Assembly (NCBI GenBank): GCA_964019335.1
Contig: OZ025732.1
Span: forward strand, 248,001-312,000
Origin: Diplonema japonicum
Lineage: Eukaryota > Euglenozoa > Diplonemea > Diplonemida > Diplonemidae
DNA length: 64,000 nt
Direction of reading: 5' to 3'
Shown: positions 9,826 to 19,070 of the stretch, one piece after another
Position numbering within the stretch: position 1 is the first letter of the stretch
How the letters are laid out: each line of letters opens with the position of its first letter
Notes under the pieces: generated by a model
Told to the model about the DNA's origin: nothing
The model's database searches: none
What the model saw: the letters and a program-made list of their open reading frames with translations, nothing else
Made by a program: the position numbers and the translations under genes

Positions 9826-11200
9826 GTCATAGGTTTTTCTTTTCTTTCTGGGTGGGAAAGAGGGGGTTTTTCATTTATCACGCACACCCTTTTTTTCTTT
9901 CTTACTTACGGAGGACGATTTTTATAACAGTATGCTTCTTGTGCCGAGCAGAGAAGACCTTCGCAGCTATTTTAAAGTTTGTTTTTTTACTCGTGCGAAC
10001 GTTATTTTCTCCCATTTTCTTTCTCCCTGAACGGTGAGCACCCACCCGCACACAAGATGTTTATCAGGAATCTTTTTCTCGGGGCTTTCTCGCCTTGCTA
10101 CAAATAGCTTGTCTAAGACTGCGCTGAAGAAGCCTTCTCAAGGTTGATGTTGTTTCTTCCATTTCAGATTATCCCCCCCCCCTTTTTCTTTCTTTCTTTT
10201 TTGTTATTGCTAAAAGGAGTTTGATTGATATTGTTTATTGCGGTAGTGGTAGCATTGTTGGGGCTTATCCTTTCACAGGTTAACCCCCCGTCAGTGCACA
10301 ACCAACAATCAACCGACTCTTTTTTTTTTTCTCGCTCAAATGTGCAGGAAACGAGTCTTCTGGCTTTGCGTATAAGCTCACCCGGCTGTGCACACATCAA
10401 CGGTCAGCAGCCGGCTCTTTTTTCCTTTCCTGTTATCCGTGGAAGGAAGAGCATATCGCAGGAGGTGCGGGGCGCCACCAGCACTGGCGTCTTCATCTCT
10501 GTTGCCACCCCCCCCCCCCCCCCCCCGGGAGTACTTTTAATTCTCTTTTCTAGCTTCAAAGATACCATTTTTTATATTTTTGTTCGTCGGTATCACTTCC
10601 CTTGATGCACGCGTTTGCTGCCGAATGCGCGCTAAATTTTCATAATTATATAACAGTCGATCGGAAACAGAAGAACGTATACCAAGCGGTCGCCGCCGTC
10701 TCGTTCTCTTAGAGTCCTTGCTTTAGCGCAGTTTTCCTCGGTGATACCTAGGCAGTTCTTGCTATACCTAGGCAGGGAAAAGTGCTGAGCAGGTTTGGGG
10801 ATGAAGATGAGCCTCGTTGTCACCGACTCCACAAACCGCGTCAGGGACATCGGTGATGGTGTTCTTCGTAATAGTCTTTTCCTGCCTTGCACCCTGGGGT
10901 CTCTCGATTTGTAGTTGGAGGTCAACACCGGTTTTTGATATTTTCCCCCCTCTTGACGTCAGCCTGTACCCTTCTTCGCCTTCTTCAACAGGAACACTCC
11001 CCCAGGACCACTCCTGCTTCACTTTCTCCCTCGGCTTGCCGCCGTATGGCTATATGAGGGGCAGGTGGTGTCGTTTGGTAGCCCCCCCCCCCCCTCAACC
11101 TTCTTTTATTCTCTGTCCTCTCTTTTAATATCAGTACGCACAACCTTGTATCAGCAAACAACATAGGATATTGAAGAAGAACAAGAAGAGGGACATAGCC
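9826..11200. other. Intergenic, rich in dispersed repeat pieces
   Basis: No gene recognised. It holds a TGTGCCGAGCA...CTCGTGCGAAC block (9940-10005) also found at 29885-29945 and 58869-58926, and a partial R3 block (10235-10310, GGGGCTTATCCTTTCACAG). A CTTTCCTGTTATCCGTGGAA to GGCGCCACC block (about 10415-10495) is shared with 31325-31410. An AATGCGCGCTAAATTTTC tail (10621-10687) is diverged from the 13549 insertion. A TTCTCTTAGAGTCCTTGC block (10702-10770) is shared with 31650-31725. C runs lie near 10508 and 11083. Confidence 0.6.
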
Positions 11201-12424
11201 ATGAAAGGAAGCGAAGGACCATCGGCAGTGACGCTGCAGGCGAGGCTCCCCACCTCTGAGACCATCAGCATTGAGGCAGTGGCTTCGGAGGAGATGAAGA
11301 AGGTGAAGGAGAGGATTGCATCGACGGGAGGGTTGGATGTGGACTTCTTCACCCTCACCTTCGATGGGGTGGTGGTGGCGGCGGCTGCTGACGACGGCGG
11401 TGGACAGCTCGTCGGAGATCTTCCTTTTGAGGATGGAAGCATGATTGAAGTGGTGGTGTGCAAGAGGCAGGCGGCTCTGTTGAAACTCTCTGGGATGGGG
11501 ATTGAAGTGAAAGGAAGGGATTTGTACGGAGCCTTCCGTGGTAAGGCATATTTCAAGAACGGAGGGGACGAGAAGATGTGCGAGGTTTTGAACCTTCTCC
11601 TGGATGCTGGGGTGAGTGGTGGGGAGGAGGAGGCCCTTCACTTTGCAGCTTACTGCAATCTTCCTTCTTGTGTGGAGGTCCTCTTGATTCGCACTTCTGT
11701 GGACGTGAATTCAGAAGTGTCTCTTCCTGACGATTGGGATGATTCGTACATTTCAGCACTTCACCGGACCACTTCTGGGGAGGTGGCGGCTGTTCTCTTG
11801 AGACACAATGCAGATGTAGACGCAAGAGACAGTGATGGTTTTCCTGTCATTCACAGGGCAGCATGTGAGAAGCATGCTGAGAGCAAGCTTGCTGTACTTC
11901 TGGAACACAATGCAGATGTGAATGCGAGAAACAAGGCGGGAGGGACGGCTCTTCATGGCCTCTCTGTCGACCCCTCTGCTGTACACCTGCTTCTTGAACA
12001 CAAGGCAGACATCGAGGCAAAGGACAACGAGGGAAGAACACCCCTTTTCTTTGCTACTAAAATAGAGGCAGTGGAAGCACTTCTTGAGCACAATGCTGAT
12101 GTGAACGCAAGGGACAATAGAGGGAACACGCGTCTGCACTGCGCTGTTAGATGCACCAATGTGCGTATTTTTCGTTGGCTTGATATTCTGCCTGTTCTGC
12201 TGAGACACAATGCAGATGTGATGGCAAGGAACGATGAAGGGAAGACGGCTCTCGATCTTGTCCCCTCTGATGATGAGGACATTACCAAAGCGATGCGATA
12301 CCTGTTGGAGGACCCGAGTCTCGCTCATGATCTGGAGCTGTTCGAAAGTGGGAGGGAGCTGAGCGACGTCAGCAGGCTTTCTGTTGTTCAACTGATTTCA
12401 AGGTGTATTAACATGAGTTGGTGA
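11201..12424 (+). CDS. Ubiquitin-like/ankyrin repeat protein (best intact copy)
   Basis: Encodes 407 residues from ATG 11201 (MKGSEGP, the start shared by all family copies). Residues about 8-90 form a UBL-like domain (AVTLQARLPTSETISIEAV, KKVKERIAS, DFFTLTFDG, LPFEDGSMIEVVVCK). After a helical linker, residues about 120-390 carry roughly seven ankyrin repeats, many with the n-A-D-V-x-A-R-D hairpin. The C-terminus (SGRELSDVSRLSVVQLIS) is conserved in all copies. No signal peptide or membrane segment is visible. This member is the reference for interpreting the broken copies at 3739, 4916 and 18641. A scaffold or ubiquitin-pathway adaptor role is inference from domain content. Confidence 0.88.
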   Translation: MKGSEGPSAVTLQARLPTSETISIEAVASEEMKKVKERIASTGGLDVDFFTLTFDGVVVAAAADDGGGQLVGDLPFEDGSMIEVVVCKRQAALLKLSGMGIEVKGRDLYGAFRGKAYFKNGGDEKMCEVLNLLLDAGVSGGEEEALHFAAYCNLPSCVEVLLIRTSVDVNSEVSLPDDWDDSYISALHRTTSGEVAAVLLRHNADVDARDSDGFPVIHRAACEKHAESKLAVLLEHNADVNARNKAGGTALHGLSVDPSAVHLLLEHKADIEAKDNEGRTPLFFATKIEAVEALLEHNADVNARDNRGNTRLHCAVRCTNVRIFRWLDILPVLLRHNADVMARNDEGKTALDLVPSDDEDITKAMRYLLEDPSLAHDLELFESGRELSDVSRLSVVQLISRCINMSW

Positions 12425-12440
12425 TTGCTATCAAGCGGAT

Positions 12441-13004
12441 ATGACGGCAATCAGTGTGGCGCTCGCGAAGCTGGTGAAAGAAGACACACGAGAACAGCAG
12501 ATCAACCTCCTGACCGACTCGATGGCAAGCCTGCTGAAACTGAAACATCCACACGCTGGAGCACATCCTCATCAAAGACCCGAAGAGGGCAATCAAGTTC
12601 CTCGAGGACACCGAAGAGACCTACAAGCCCACCGGCAAGCCCCCCGACGAACCCACCGACTAACCCCCACCGACTAGCCGTCTACCTAGCAAGCTAATCA
12701 AAAGGCAGCAGGAAGAAAACAAATCAAGTGTAAGCAAATAGGAAGAAAAAAAAAAAGGAAAGAAAGAAAAAAATAACATAAACCCCAACAACCCTCTTCC
12801 CCCATGAGCATCAACAAAAAAAAAAAAAAAAAGAAAAAAAGAAAAGCCATTAGCCAACAGTGGAAAGAGAATACCCATGTCACAAAGGTGCTAGAACAAT
12901 AACACAGGCCGACACGAAAGCACGAACGTCTCAACACACTTCCGTTGGCTCACAGCCCAGCTGGGTGGGGTCGGTCTGGCTAGACCAAGAGGAGGTGGAA
13001 TTTA
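12441..13004 (+). mobile_element. 3' end of a truncated non-LTR retrotransposon (RNase H remnant plus 3' UTR)
   Basis: Bases 12441-12530 encode ISVALAKLVKEDTREQQINL, matching the RNase H segment of the element at 19071-25007 (INTALARLVKEDTQGMQINL). After an internal deletion, another frame gives LEHILIKDPKRAIKFLEDTE and a stop at about 12661, matching that element's C-terminus (LRHILVENPRKAIQYLEDTG). The 3' region continues through TAGCAAGCTAATCA and block R4 (12845-13004), copies of which stand at 15503-15633 and 29973-30280. It directly abuts the stop of the UBL-ankyrin gene. Confidence 0.75.
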
Positions 13005-13289
13005 ACCATCTACCAACGGACCATTTTTGCCCACCAGGGGGTAATTTTCAAAACTTCAAAAAAAGCTATTCCAGCGCAACGCCGGGGCTATATGCCCCCG
13101 GAAATGCCTCCAGATGTCCCAATTCTAGAGAGAGGGTGCCCACAGCAGGGTCCACCCCCACAACATTGTCAAAAATATCGTTCCTGAAGTGCCCGAGAGG
13201 GGATACAAAAAACAAGTCAAAAAAATCGACTGTAAAATTCTATAAAAAGCTATTTAAGGCCTTCTTGACGCGGTTCGTATGTGCCCCAG

Positions 13290-14700
13290 GGCTGGGGAAC
13301 TTCTTTTTTGACCCCGGGAGGGGTTTCTGGGGGGTATCCCCGGCAAGGTGGTAGTCTTTGAAGCACGGAGTCACGCAAAGTTGTACCAAGCAGGCTGAAC
13401 ACTGAAATAGGGGTCTTTTCGACTTGCAATGCTTGCACCGCACGTTGCACTACTTTTTCGGGGAAATGGTCCCAGAAGGTACTGTCACGGCGCATTGGGG
13501 TCTCAGAGCACTCGTTCTGTGTTTCGGGGCATGGTATTGGGGCAGCCTCGTCGAATGCGCGCTATATTTTATATTTTATAAGTACATATAACAATCGATT
13601 GAAAGAAGAAGAACGTTTACCAAGGTATTGGGGCAGCCTGCTCTGTAGTTGACTTTATCTGTTGTTTAGACTGCCTCCCTAGTAGCCCTTCGATGACTGC
13701 CTCTTTGAAGGGCGTAAATCCACTGTCGTTCGTACTCAGGGCGTTGGGGGGCAAGGCTTCTTTCAAACAAGCCAAGCATTCGCCAGAGATTTACCTAACA
13801 AGTACAAAAATACTTTTAGGGGCCACTTTTAAGTCATAAGGGAGCGTTTATGGCGTTTTGTCACAGCATCACCCAGCGTCGGTTCCGCCCATTGCGGTGT
13901 TGTAAATATGCACTTGGTGGGGGGCGGGATGTCCTTTCCGGCTTTCATTCTCTTTTGGCGGACACGTCAAATTCGACTTCACCGGAACATCCAACGTCGA
14001 TAGAAAGCACGCTGGCATGATGTCATGCCACGTTGTGGTGCAAAGGATGCTCGCGTGCTGGTGGAACTGGGTGTCCCCACGGGATGCGCGTCCTTGGCAT
14101 GCGGCCTCGCTTCTTTGGGGCATCCATGATCTCCGGGAGGCCTTTGCGATAAGTAGAAGTCAGCACGCTTGTTTGTTTCGCTGTGGAAACACAGATTTCC
14201 CAGAATAGTCAAAAAGCGGTCTCTTGACATGACGGTGGCGTACCCAGGGGTGTAGTTGAGAGACGTGGAGCCAGTGTGCCAGTAATCAGAATAATCTGGC
14301 TTGATATCCAAGTCCATCGACAAAAGGACACCTAGGAAGGTATGCAGAGAAGCAGCATCGAGATCCAGGGAGACACCTTTTTTAGCCGCATTTGCCACAT
14401 TGTTCGAAGTTATGACCCGAATAACGTTTGGGACGAGCATTTGGAGAATATATGGTATGGCATTGAGCCTTTGATGTCAAAACAGGGTCCACAAGGATTT
14501 CGATCTTCACGAAACCGGATGCCTTCCAACTGCTCCGGCTTTGCCGTCCAATCACCCTGCTGTGACTCGGAATCGGTCGAATTCGTATCAGAATCACTGT
14601 TTGTATCAAAATTGCATAATAGGGATGAGCCATCAGTGCTGCCATCACTCATAACGTCCTCTTCCAGCCTCTTTCCGGGCGCCTTTTTTTGAAGTGATTT
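13290..14700 (-). pseudogene. Degenerate piggyBac-type transposase (DDE_Tnp_1_7), minus strand
   Basis: Reading right to left on the minus strand, pieces of a PGBD-like transposase appear in order but in different frames. First is an acidic N-terminus (MSDGSTDGSS, with NSDSDTNSTDSES). Then comes the core start (LHTFLGVLLSMDLDIKPDYSDYW followed by VMSRDRFLTILGNLCFH), then HIYNTAMGGTDAG corresponding to the family YNxxMGGVD motif. A GFTPFKEAVIEGLLG piece follows, and finally a Cys-rich zinc-binding tail (RCKHCKSKRPLFQCSACLVQLC, then CFKDYH). Stops and frameshifts separate the pieces and part of the catalytic core is missing, so it is inactive. A 75-bp insertion with a 16-bp target duplication lies inside it (13549-13623). 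Confidence 0.82.
13549..13623 (+). mobile_element. 75-bp insertion flanked by a perfect 16-bp target-site duplication
   Basis: GGTATTGGGGCAGCCT occurs at 13533-13548 and again at 13624-13639. Between them lies a 75-bp sequence starting CGTCGAATGCGCGC and ending GAACGTTTACCAA, identical to the 3' end of the element nested in the retrotransposon (about 23480-23554). It therefore defines the exact 3' terminus of that family and shows insertion of a 5'-truncated copy, as expected for target-primed reverse transcription. The tail lacks poly(A). Confidence 0.9.
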
Positions 14701-16047
14701 TTAAGGGTAAATTTGGGCTGGCGTTTTTTTTCATTTTCTTGTTAAGCTAGGGCAGCATTTAGTTTATTTTTTTCATATTTTCCGCGCAGGACCCCGCCGG
14801 CAAGAAAGGGCCGGGCCGTATTGCATTGAAAGCCCTTTGCGTAAAAGATTTTTTTTCAAATCGTCTATATATAGACGCTCGTTGATAAATGGTTAAAAGA
14901 AAAAAAAAAAAACAGGGCTTGTTTCGTCATCGTAAGAGGCCACTGACAAGCCTACCGACTAACCCCCACCGACTAGCCGTTTTCAACAGTACCCCCTCAT
15001 CCTGCTTTTTTTGTAGCTTTTTACTTGTTATCTTTCTACATTCTACATCCACCCACGGGGATGGCGGACGGACGCAGTGGCACACATCCCACCGACGGAG
15101 GAGGAGGTGGACGAAGAAGATTCCCGAGACGACTCAGAAGACGAAGAAGAAAGAGAGGCGGGAGGAGAAGGGGAAGTCGCGGAGCTGGAGCGCATGCTGC
15201 TGGCGGAGCAGAGGCAGCAGGACGAACCCGCAACGGCACGCTGTCCATTCCTTCAATATACAATTGAGGTACCCCCCCTCCCCACATAATCTTACTTCTT
15301 CAGGTTTCCCCAGTGTTTTGTTATTTTCCAAAGAAAGGGATAGAATGCACAATCATGAGCCTCGCATTCACGTGCATCACCGGCCAGTTCATCTTTTCCC
15401 TTCTTTATCTTAGTGATAAGTATTTTTTTCTCTTAGAACCTCGCGTTTTGTTTTACCACGTCTTCATATTCTAAAATATAAAAAGGATAGAAAACACAAA
15501 CATGCACAGAAAGGCGCTGGAACAATTGCTCAGGTTGACACGAAAGCATGAACGTCTCAACACACTTCCGTTGGTTCTACTCAGCCCAGCTGGGTGGGGT
15601 CGGTCTGGCTAGACCAAGAGAAGGTGTAATTTAAAGAAAAGGAAGAAGAATGACTTTGGTTGCTTATAAGCCGCCTGGCGTACAAGCAACTGCAGGCACA
15701 GTCTACTTGATTACAGGGGGTGCATCTCAACAGCAGTAGGTTCTTTTGCGTTCTGCATTGTGTCTGTCCTTAATGCGTGCGGTGTGCAACTCAACCCTAG
15801 CCGGGCCCCCGGGTAACCAAGATTCTGCGAGGTTCTGTACTCGTGCAGTTTGCTGCCTGTTCGTCACCCTGAGCATCTGCGCTGCCCGCTGGCGCTACCG
15901 GTGATGAACCGACGAGGAGGCCAACAGCGAACAACACATCTGATGTACTTTTTATATTTCCATGTTATCCCCATCACCGGGAAAGAAGAAGCACCCCCCC
16001 CTCCCTCCACATGATCTTACTTCTTCCCCAGTATTTAGAGCATTAAC
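14701..16047. other. Intergenic with retroelement scraps and repeats
   Basis: Contains a short retroelement 3' piece (14943-14983, CCGACTAACCCCCACCGACTAGCC, shared with 12650-12680) and an open segment at 15062-15289 (separate entry). An R4 copy lies at 15503-15633. A block at 15690-15718 is shared with 8366. Two stretches are reverse complements of sequence elsewhere: 15765-15815 against 58190-58250, and about 15830-15950 against 62470-62595. The leader of the LRR gene begins near 16015. Confidence 0.6.
15062..15289 (+). other. Unassigned open segment with an acidic tract
   Basis: A frame of about 75 codons encodes IPPTEEEVDEEDSRDDSEDE and then an AELERMLLAEQRQQDE helix-like stretch, ending at TAA 15287-15289. 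There is no ATG in this frame. The sequence GAG/GTACCCCCC near 15267 could be a splice donor. It may be an exon or a retroelement scrap; I do not recognise it. Confidence 0.25.
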
Positions 16048-17418
16048 ATGAGCCTCGCAGTGTTGATCAGGACTGTCGACGAGGATGTGGTGCACGAGGT
16101 GGAGCTGTCTGGGTTTGACAGGGTGAAGGACCTGTACAGGAAGGCGGCAGAGGCTTCTGCGGTGGAGGAGGGGATGTTCCTCTTGCACTTCGAAGGTGTT
16201 GTCTTGGATAATGATGGGACATCTGGCGGTGGTGGGGAGGAGCAGGAGATACAGCAGCTTGGGATAGGACAGGGGAGCGAGCTCCTCTTGTGCGGTATTC
16301 ATAGAAGAACACTTGATGTCAGTCATGTGGAACTCTCGAGTCGAAAGAAGGAGAATGCAATGCGTCTTGAGGAGAATCCTGAGCTTCTTCTTTCGGTGGA
16401 TGTCACCGGTCTGGACTGTCTTGATGGCAGGCTCACAAGTAAGCTTCCCTCAAATCTTCGGCACCTCAAGGTGTGGTCCCTGGGCGACGGTGCGACCTCT
16501 ATTGGGGACTCCTTTTTGTCTCGCTCCTCACTCGTCACCTTGGACCTGACGGCCTTGCAGGGTGTTCAGTCCGTTGAGCACTATTTCCTCCGCGAGTGCA
16601 AATCCCTCACTACTGTGGATCTGTGTTCCCTCCGGAACCTCACAACTGTCGGAGATTGCTTCCTCACAGGCTGTTCTTCATTGACTTCTATTGATCTGAG
16701 TCCTTTGCAGGGTGTAAAGTCCGTTGGGCACTGTTTCCTCCACGGGTGTAAATCCCTCACTACTGTGGATCTGTGTTCCCTCCGGAACCTCACAACTGTT
16801 GGAGATTGCTTCCTCGGTGGCTGTTCTTCATTGACTTCTGTTGATTTGAGTCCTTTGCAGAATGTTCAGTCCATTGGGAGCGAGTTTCTCTCGTTTTGCT
16901 ACTCTCTGAAGACTGTTGATCTGAGCCCCCTTCGCAATGTCACCACCGTCGGCTCCTCTTTTCTCAGTAACCTCAGATTATTGACTTCTGTTGATCTGAG
17001 TCCTTTGCAGAATGTGACCAAGATGAACCACTGTTTATTCATGTCTGGTTGTGCTTTTTTAAGATCTATCGATCTGAGCCCCCTGCACAACACCTTTACT
17101 TCTAGATCCCGGGTGGTCTATTTTCTCAGGGGATGCAAAGCTCTAACGACTGTGGATCTGGGTCCTTTGTGGAACGTTCAGTCAGTTGGCGATGAATTTC
17201 TTTCCGACTGCGAGTCTCTGGAAACAATTGATCTGAGCCCCCTTCGTAATGTCACCACCGTTGGCAGGTTGTTTCTTTCAGGGGCCCCAGTGGAACACAG
17301 AGAGGATGTTGTGGAGTTCCGACAAACAAGACTAACAAGGACAAAGCCAACAAAGTTCGTGGGCCCTCCTGTGAAACAAGCAACCTGTAAAAGTAAAGAG
17401 TGTTGCATCATTTCCTGA
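16048..17418 (+). CDS. UBL-leucine-rich-repeat protein with C-terminal CaaX box
   Basis: Encodes 456 residues. Residues 1-80 resemble a divergent ubiquitin-like fold (VEEGMFLLHFEGVVLDNDG, GIGQGSELLL). Residues about 150-400 are roughly ten BspA-like LRRs with the pattern L-t-x-vDLspLrnvttvG-x-x-FL-x-x-c. The basic tail (RQTRLTRTKPTKF) runs to ECCIIS, so the last four residues, CIIS, fit a CaaX farnesylation box, with a neighbouring Cys that could be palmitoylated. The broken paralogue at 7602 ends CIVS, so the box is conserved. Inference: a ubiquitin-like/LRR adaptor held on the cytosolic face of a membrane by prenylation. Repeats two and three of the LRR block are near-identical DNA duplications. 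Confidence 0.85.
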   Translation: MSLAVLIRTVDEDVVHEVELSGFDRVKDLYRKAAEASAVEEGMFLLHFEGVVLDNDGTSGGGGEEQEIQQLGIGQGSELLLCGIHRRTLDVSHVELSSRKKENAMRLEENPELLLSVDVTGLDCLDGRLTSKLPSNLRHLKVWSLGDGATSIGDSFLSRSSLVTLDLTALQGVQSVEHYFLRECKSLTTVDLCSLRNLTTVGDCFLTGCSSLTSIDLSPLQGVKSVGHCFLHGCKSLTTVDLCSLRNLTTVGDCFLGGCSSLTSVDLSPLQNVQSIGSEFLSFCYSLKTVDLSPLRNVTTVGSSFLSNLRLLTSVDLSPLQNVTKMNHCLFMSGCAFLRSIDLSPLHNTFTSRSRVVYFLRGCKALTTVDLGPLWNVQSVGDEFLSDCESLETIDLSPLRNVTTVGRLFLSGAPVEHREDVVEFRQTRLTRTKPTKFVGPPVKQATCKSKECCIIS

Positions 17419-17640
17419 TGACTTTCACGGGGCAAAGCAGGGCATCCTGGGCAACCACCACCCTCCCTACACCCGCTTACATCTAATAGAGTAAAGGTCC
17501 CTCTTTCTTCTTCTTCCTTTCTTCTTTCTTTTTCCGCTCATGCATAAACAAATGCAATTTAAAAAAAGAGAAAATGCGCCAAACTAGTTATCTTGTTACT
17601 AGTATCGTTGTTTGTTCCCCCCCTTTTTTTTTTCTTTGGG

Positions 17641-17925
17641 AGGCTTCAGAAGAAGGTGAAAGGAAGGAGGGCCTTCCCTGCTGAACCACGCAAGAGAGTA
17701 CTACGCTGCGATCAATCGGAGGGACGAAGGCGGTGATCGAGTAGAGTAGAAGGGCAATCATTACGACCAAGAACGATCTAGAAGAGTTGGGGAAGCAATG
17801 GACAAGGGAAAGCTGGGGAGGAGGCCGGCACGACCACCGAAGGAGAAACCGCTGCTGAAATGGGATAGGTGCAAGTAGTGGATGAGAACAAAGGGGCGTC
17901 TCACAAAGACTTCCTTTAACTCTCT
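17641..17925 (+). repeat. Dispersed repeat R2, long copy
   Basis: Shares GAAGGTGAAAGGAAGGAGGG and the downstream coding tail (LGRRPARPPKEKPLL, then KWDRCK and stop at about 17879) with the copy at 30596-30903. The middle differs more, and an in-frame stop interrupts the upstream part in this copy. Confidence 0.6.
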
Positions 17926-17955
17926 TTATCTGGATCAAGACAGTCAAGAAGGGCC

Positions 17956-18087
17956 GCGTGTCAAAGCTACGAAAAGCTTTAAAGGCGACAATAGGAACGA
18001 GGGCTATGCTCCAGAAGGGGAACATTAATAGATAGGAACTCACACCACAAGAGGCTGTCCTCCAGTGGGATTGTCTTTTACTATGAG
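17956..18087 (+). repeat. Dispersed repeat R1, copy 2
   Basis: About 130 bp almost identical to 452-583, including the same T-rich tract immediately downstream. Confidence 0.75.
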
Positions 18088-18380
18088 TTTTTCTTTTTAT
18101 TCTCTCATTTCTTTCCCCCCCGTTTTTCTCATTCGTCCATCCCCCCGTTCAGCTTCCCTTCCTGTTTTTAACTAATACTTCTTTCTTATTCTCTTTCCTT
18201 GCAATACCATTCAGTTCAGATAGATCTGTGCATGTCCGTCCTTGGCACTCTCCATCAGTGTTCGGAAGGAGATCACTCTGTTCTGTGCGACCTGACTGAC
18301 GGGTTCGGTGTCGCCTTCATCGTCGTCAGATTTAATTTTGGCCTAATTTTCGCCCCTTTGACCCCTCCCCCTCCCTTAGG

Positions 18381-18545
18381 GCTATGTTGGCAAGGAAACG
18401 CGTTTCCAAGCTTTTTTTTGAAAAAGAGAGATAGCGGAAACGGAGACATTCCTTATCTTGGGGCTGTTTCCCTAGTATCTGAAAAATAAGGAAGCGGCAA
18501 CGGAAACAGAAACGGAAGCGTTTCCCGGTTTCTCCCATTCTCATT
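18381..18545 (+). repeat. MITE-like repeat with GCTATGTTGGCAAGGAAAC end
   Basis: The first about 32 bp match both arms of the inverted repeat at 33490-33632. Downstream it is rich in GGAAACGG-type motifs, and a matching terminal inverted arm was not found by eye. Probably a diverged or one-ended member of the same small element family. Confidence 0.5.
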
Positions 18546-18640
18546 GTTGAGGGGGCAGCATGCAGATATAGTAGGATATTACAATAAGGAAAGAGAGCAA
18601 ACTAAATCAGCTTTCTATGCCACAGGAGTGAAAGGAGACC

Positions 18641-19070
18641 ATGAAAGGAAGCGAAGGACCATCGGCAGTGACGCTGCAGGCGAGGCTCCCCACCTCTGAG
18701 ACCATCGTCATTGAGGCAGTGGCTTCGGAGGAGATGAAGAAGGTGAAGGAGAGGATCGCATCGATGGGAGGGTTGGATGTGGACTTCTTCACCCTCACCT
18801 TCAATGGGGAGGTGGTGGCGGCGGCTGCTGACGACGGCGGTGGACAGCTCGTCGGAGATCTTCCTTTTGAGGATGGAAGCATGCTTGAAGTGGTGGTGTG
18901 CAAGAGGCAGGCGGCTCTGTTGAAACTTTCTGAGATAGAGGTCAGTGTAAAAGAAAAGACTCCTTCAGAAGGGGACTTGTTAGATATAATGAGGAAGGGG
19001 GACATATGGGCGGACGAAAAGATCTGCGAGGCTGTAAACCTTCTACTGGATGCTGGACTTCACCGGGCCA
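18641..19070 (+). pseudogene. UBL-ankyrin copy 5, truncated by a retrotransposon
   Basis: ATG 18641 starts a UBL domain nearly identical to copy 4 (MKGSEGPSAV, LPFEDGSMLEVVVCK). At 19056 the sequence jumps from GGATGCTGG to ACTTCACCGGGCCA, a phrase found in other copies about 150 bases further on, so an internal deletion has occurred. At 19071 unrelated retrotransposon ORF1 sequence begins and the ankyrin repeats never resume. The frame could run on to 19567 as a fusion, but in the wrong frame for the retrotransposon protein. Non-functional as an ankyrin gene; it could still express a UBL fragment. Confidence 0.85.

Larger units (their letters stand above)
17419..18640. other. Intergenic with R2, R1 and a foldback-like repeat
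   Basis: The first 45 bp are shared with the flank of the LRR pseudogene. Then come a full-length R2 relative (17641-17925), R1 copy 2 (17956-18087) and a GCTATGTTGGCAAGGAAAC repeat (18381 onward). The last bases before 18641 are the leader of a UBL-ankyrin copy. No independent gene recognised. Confidence 0.6.
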
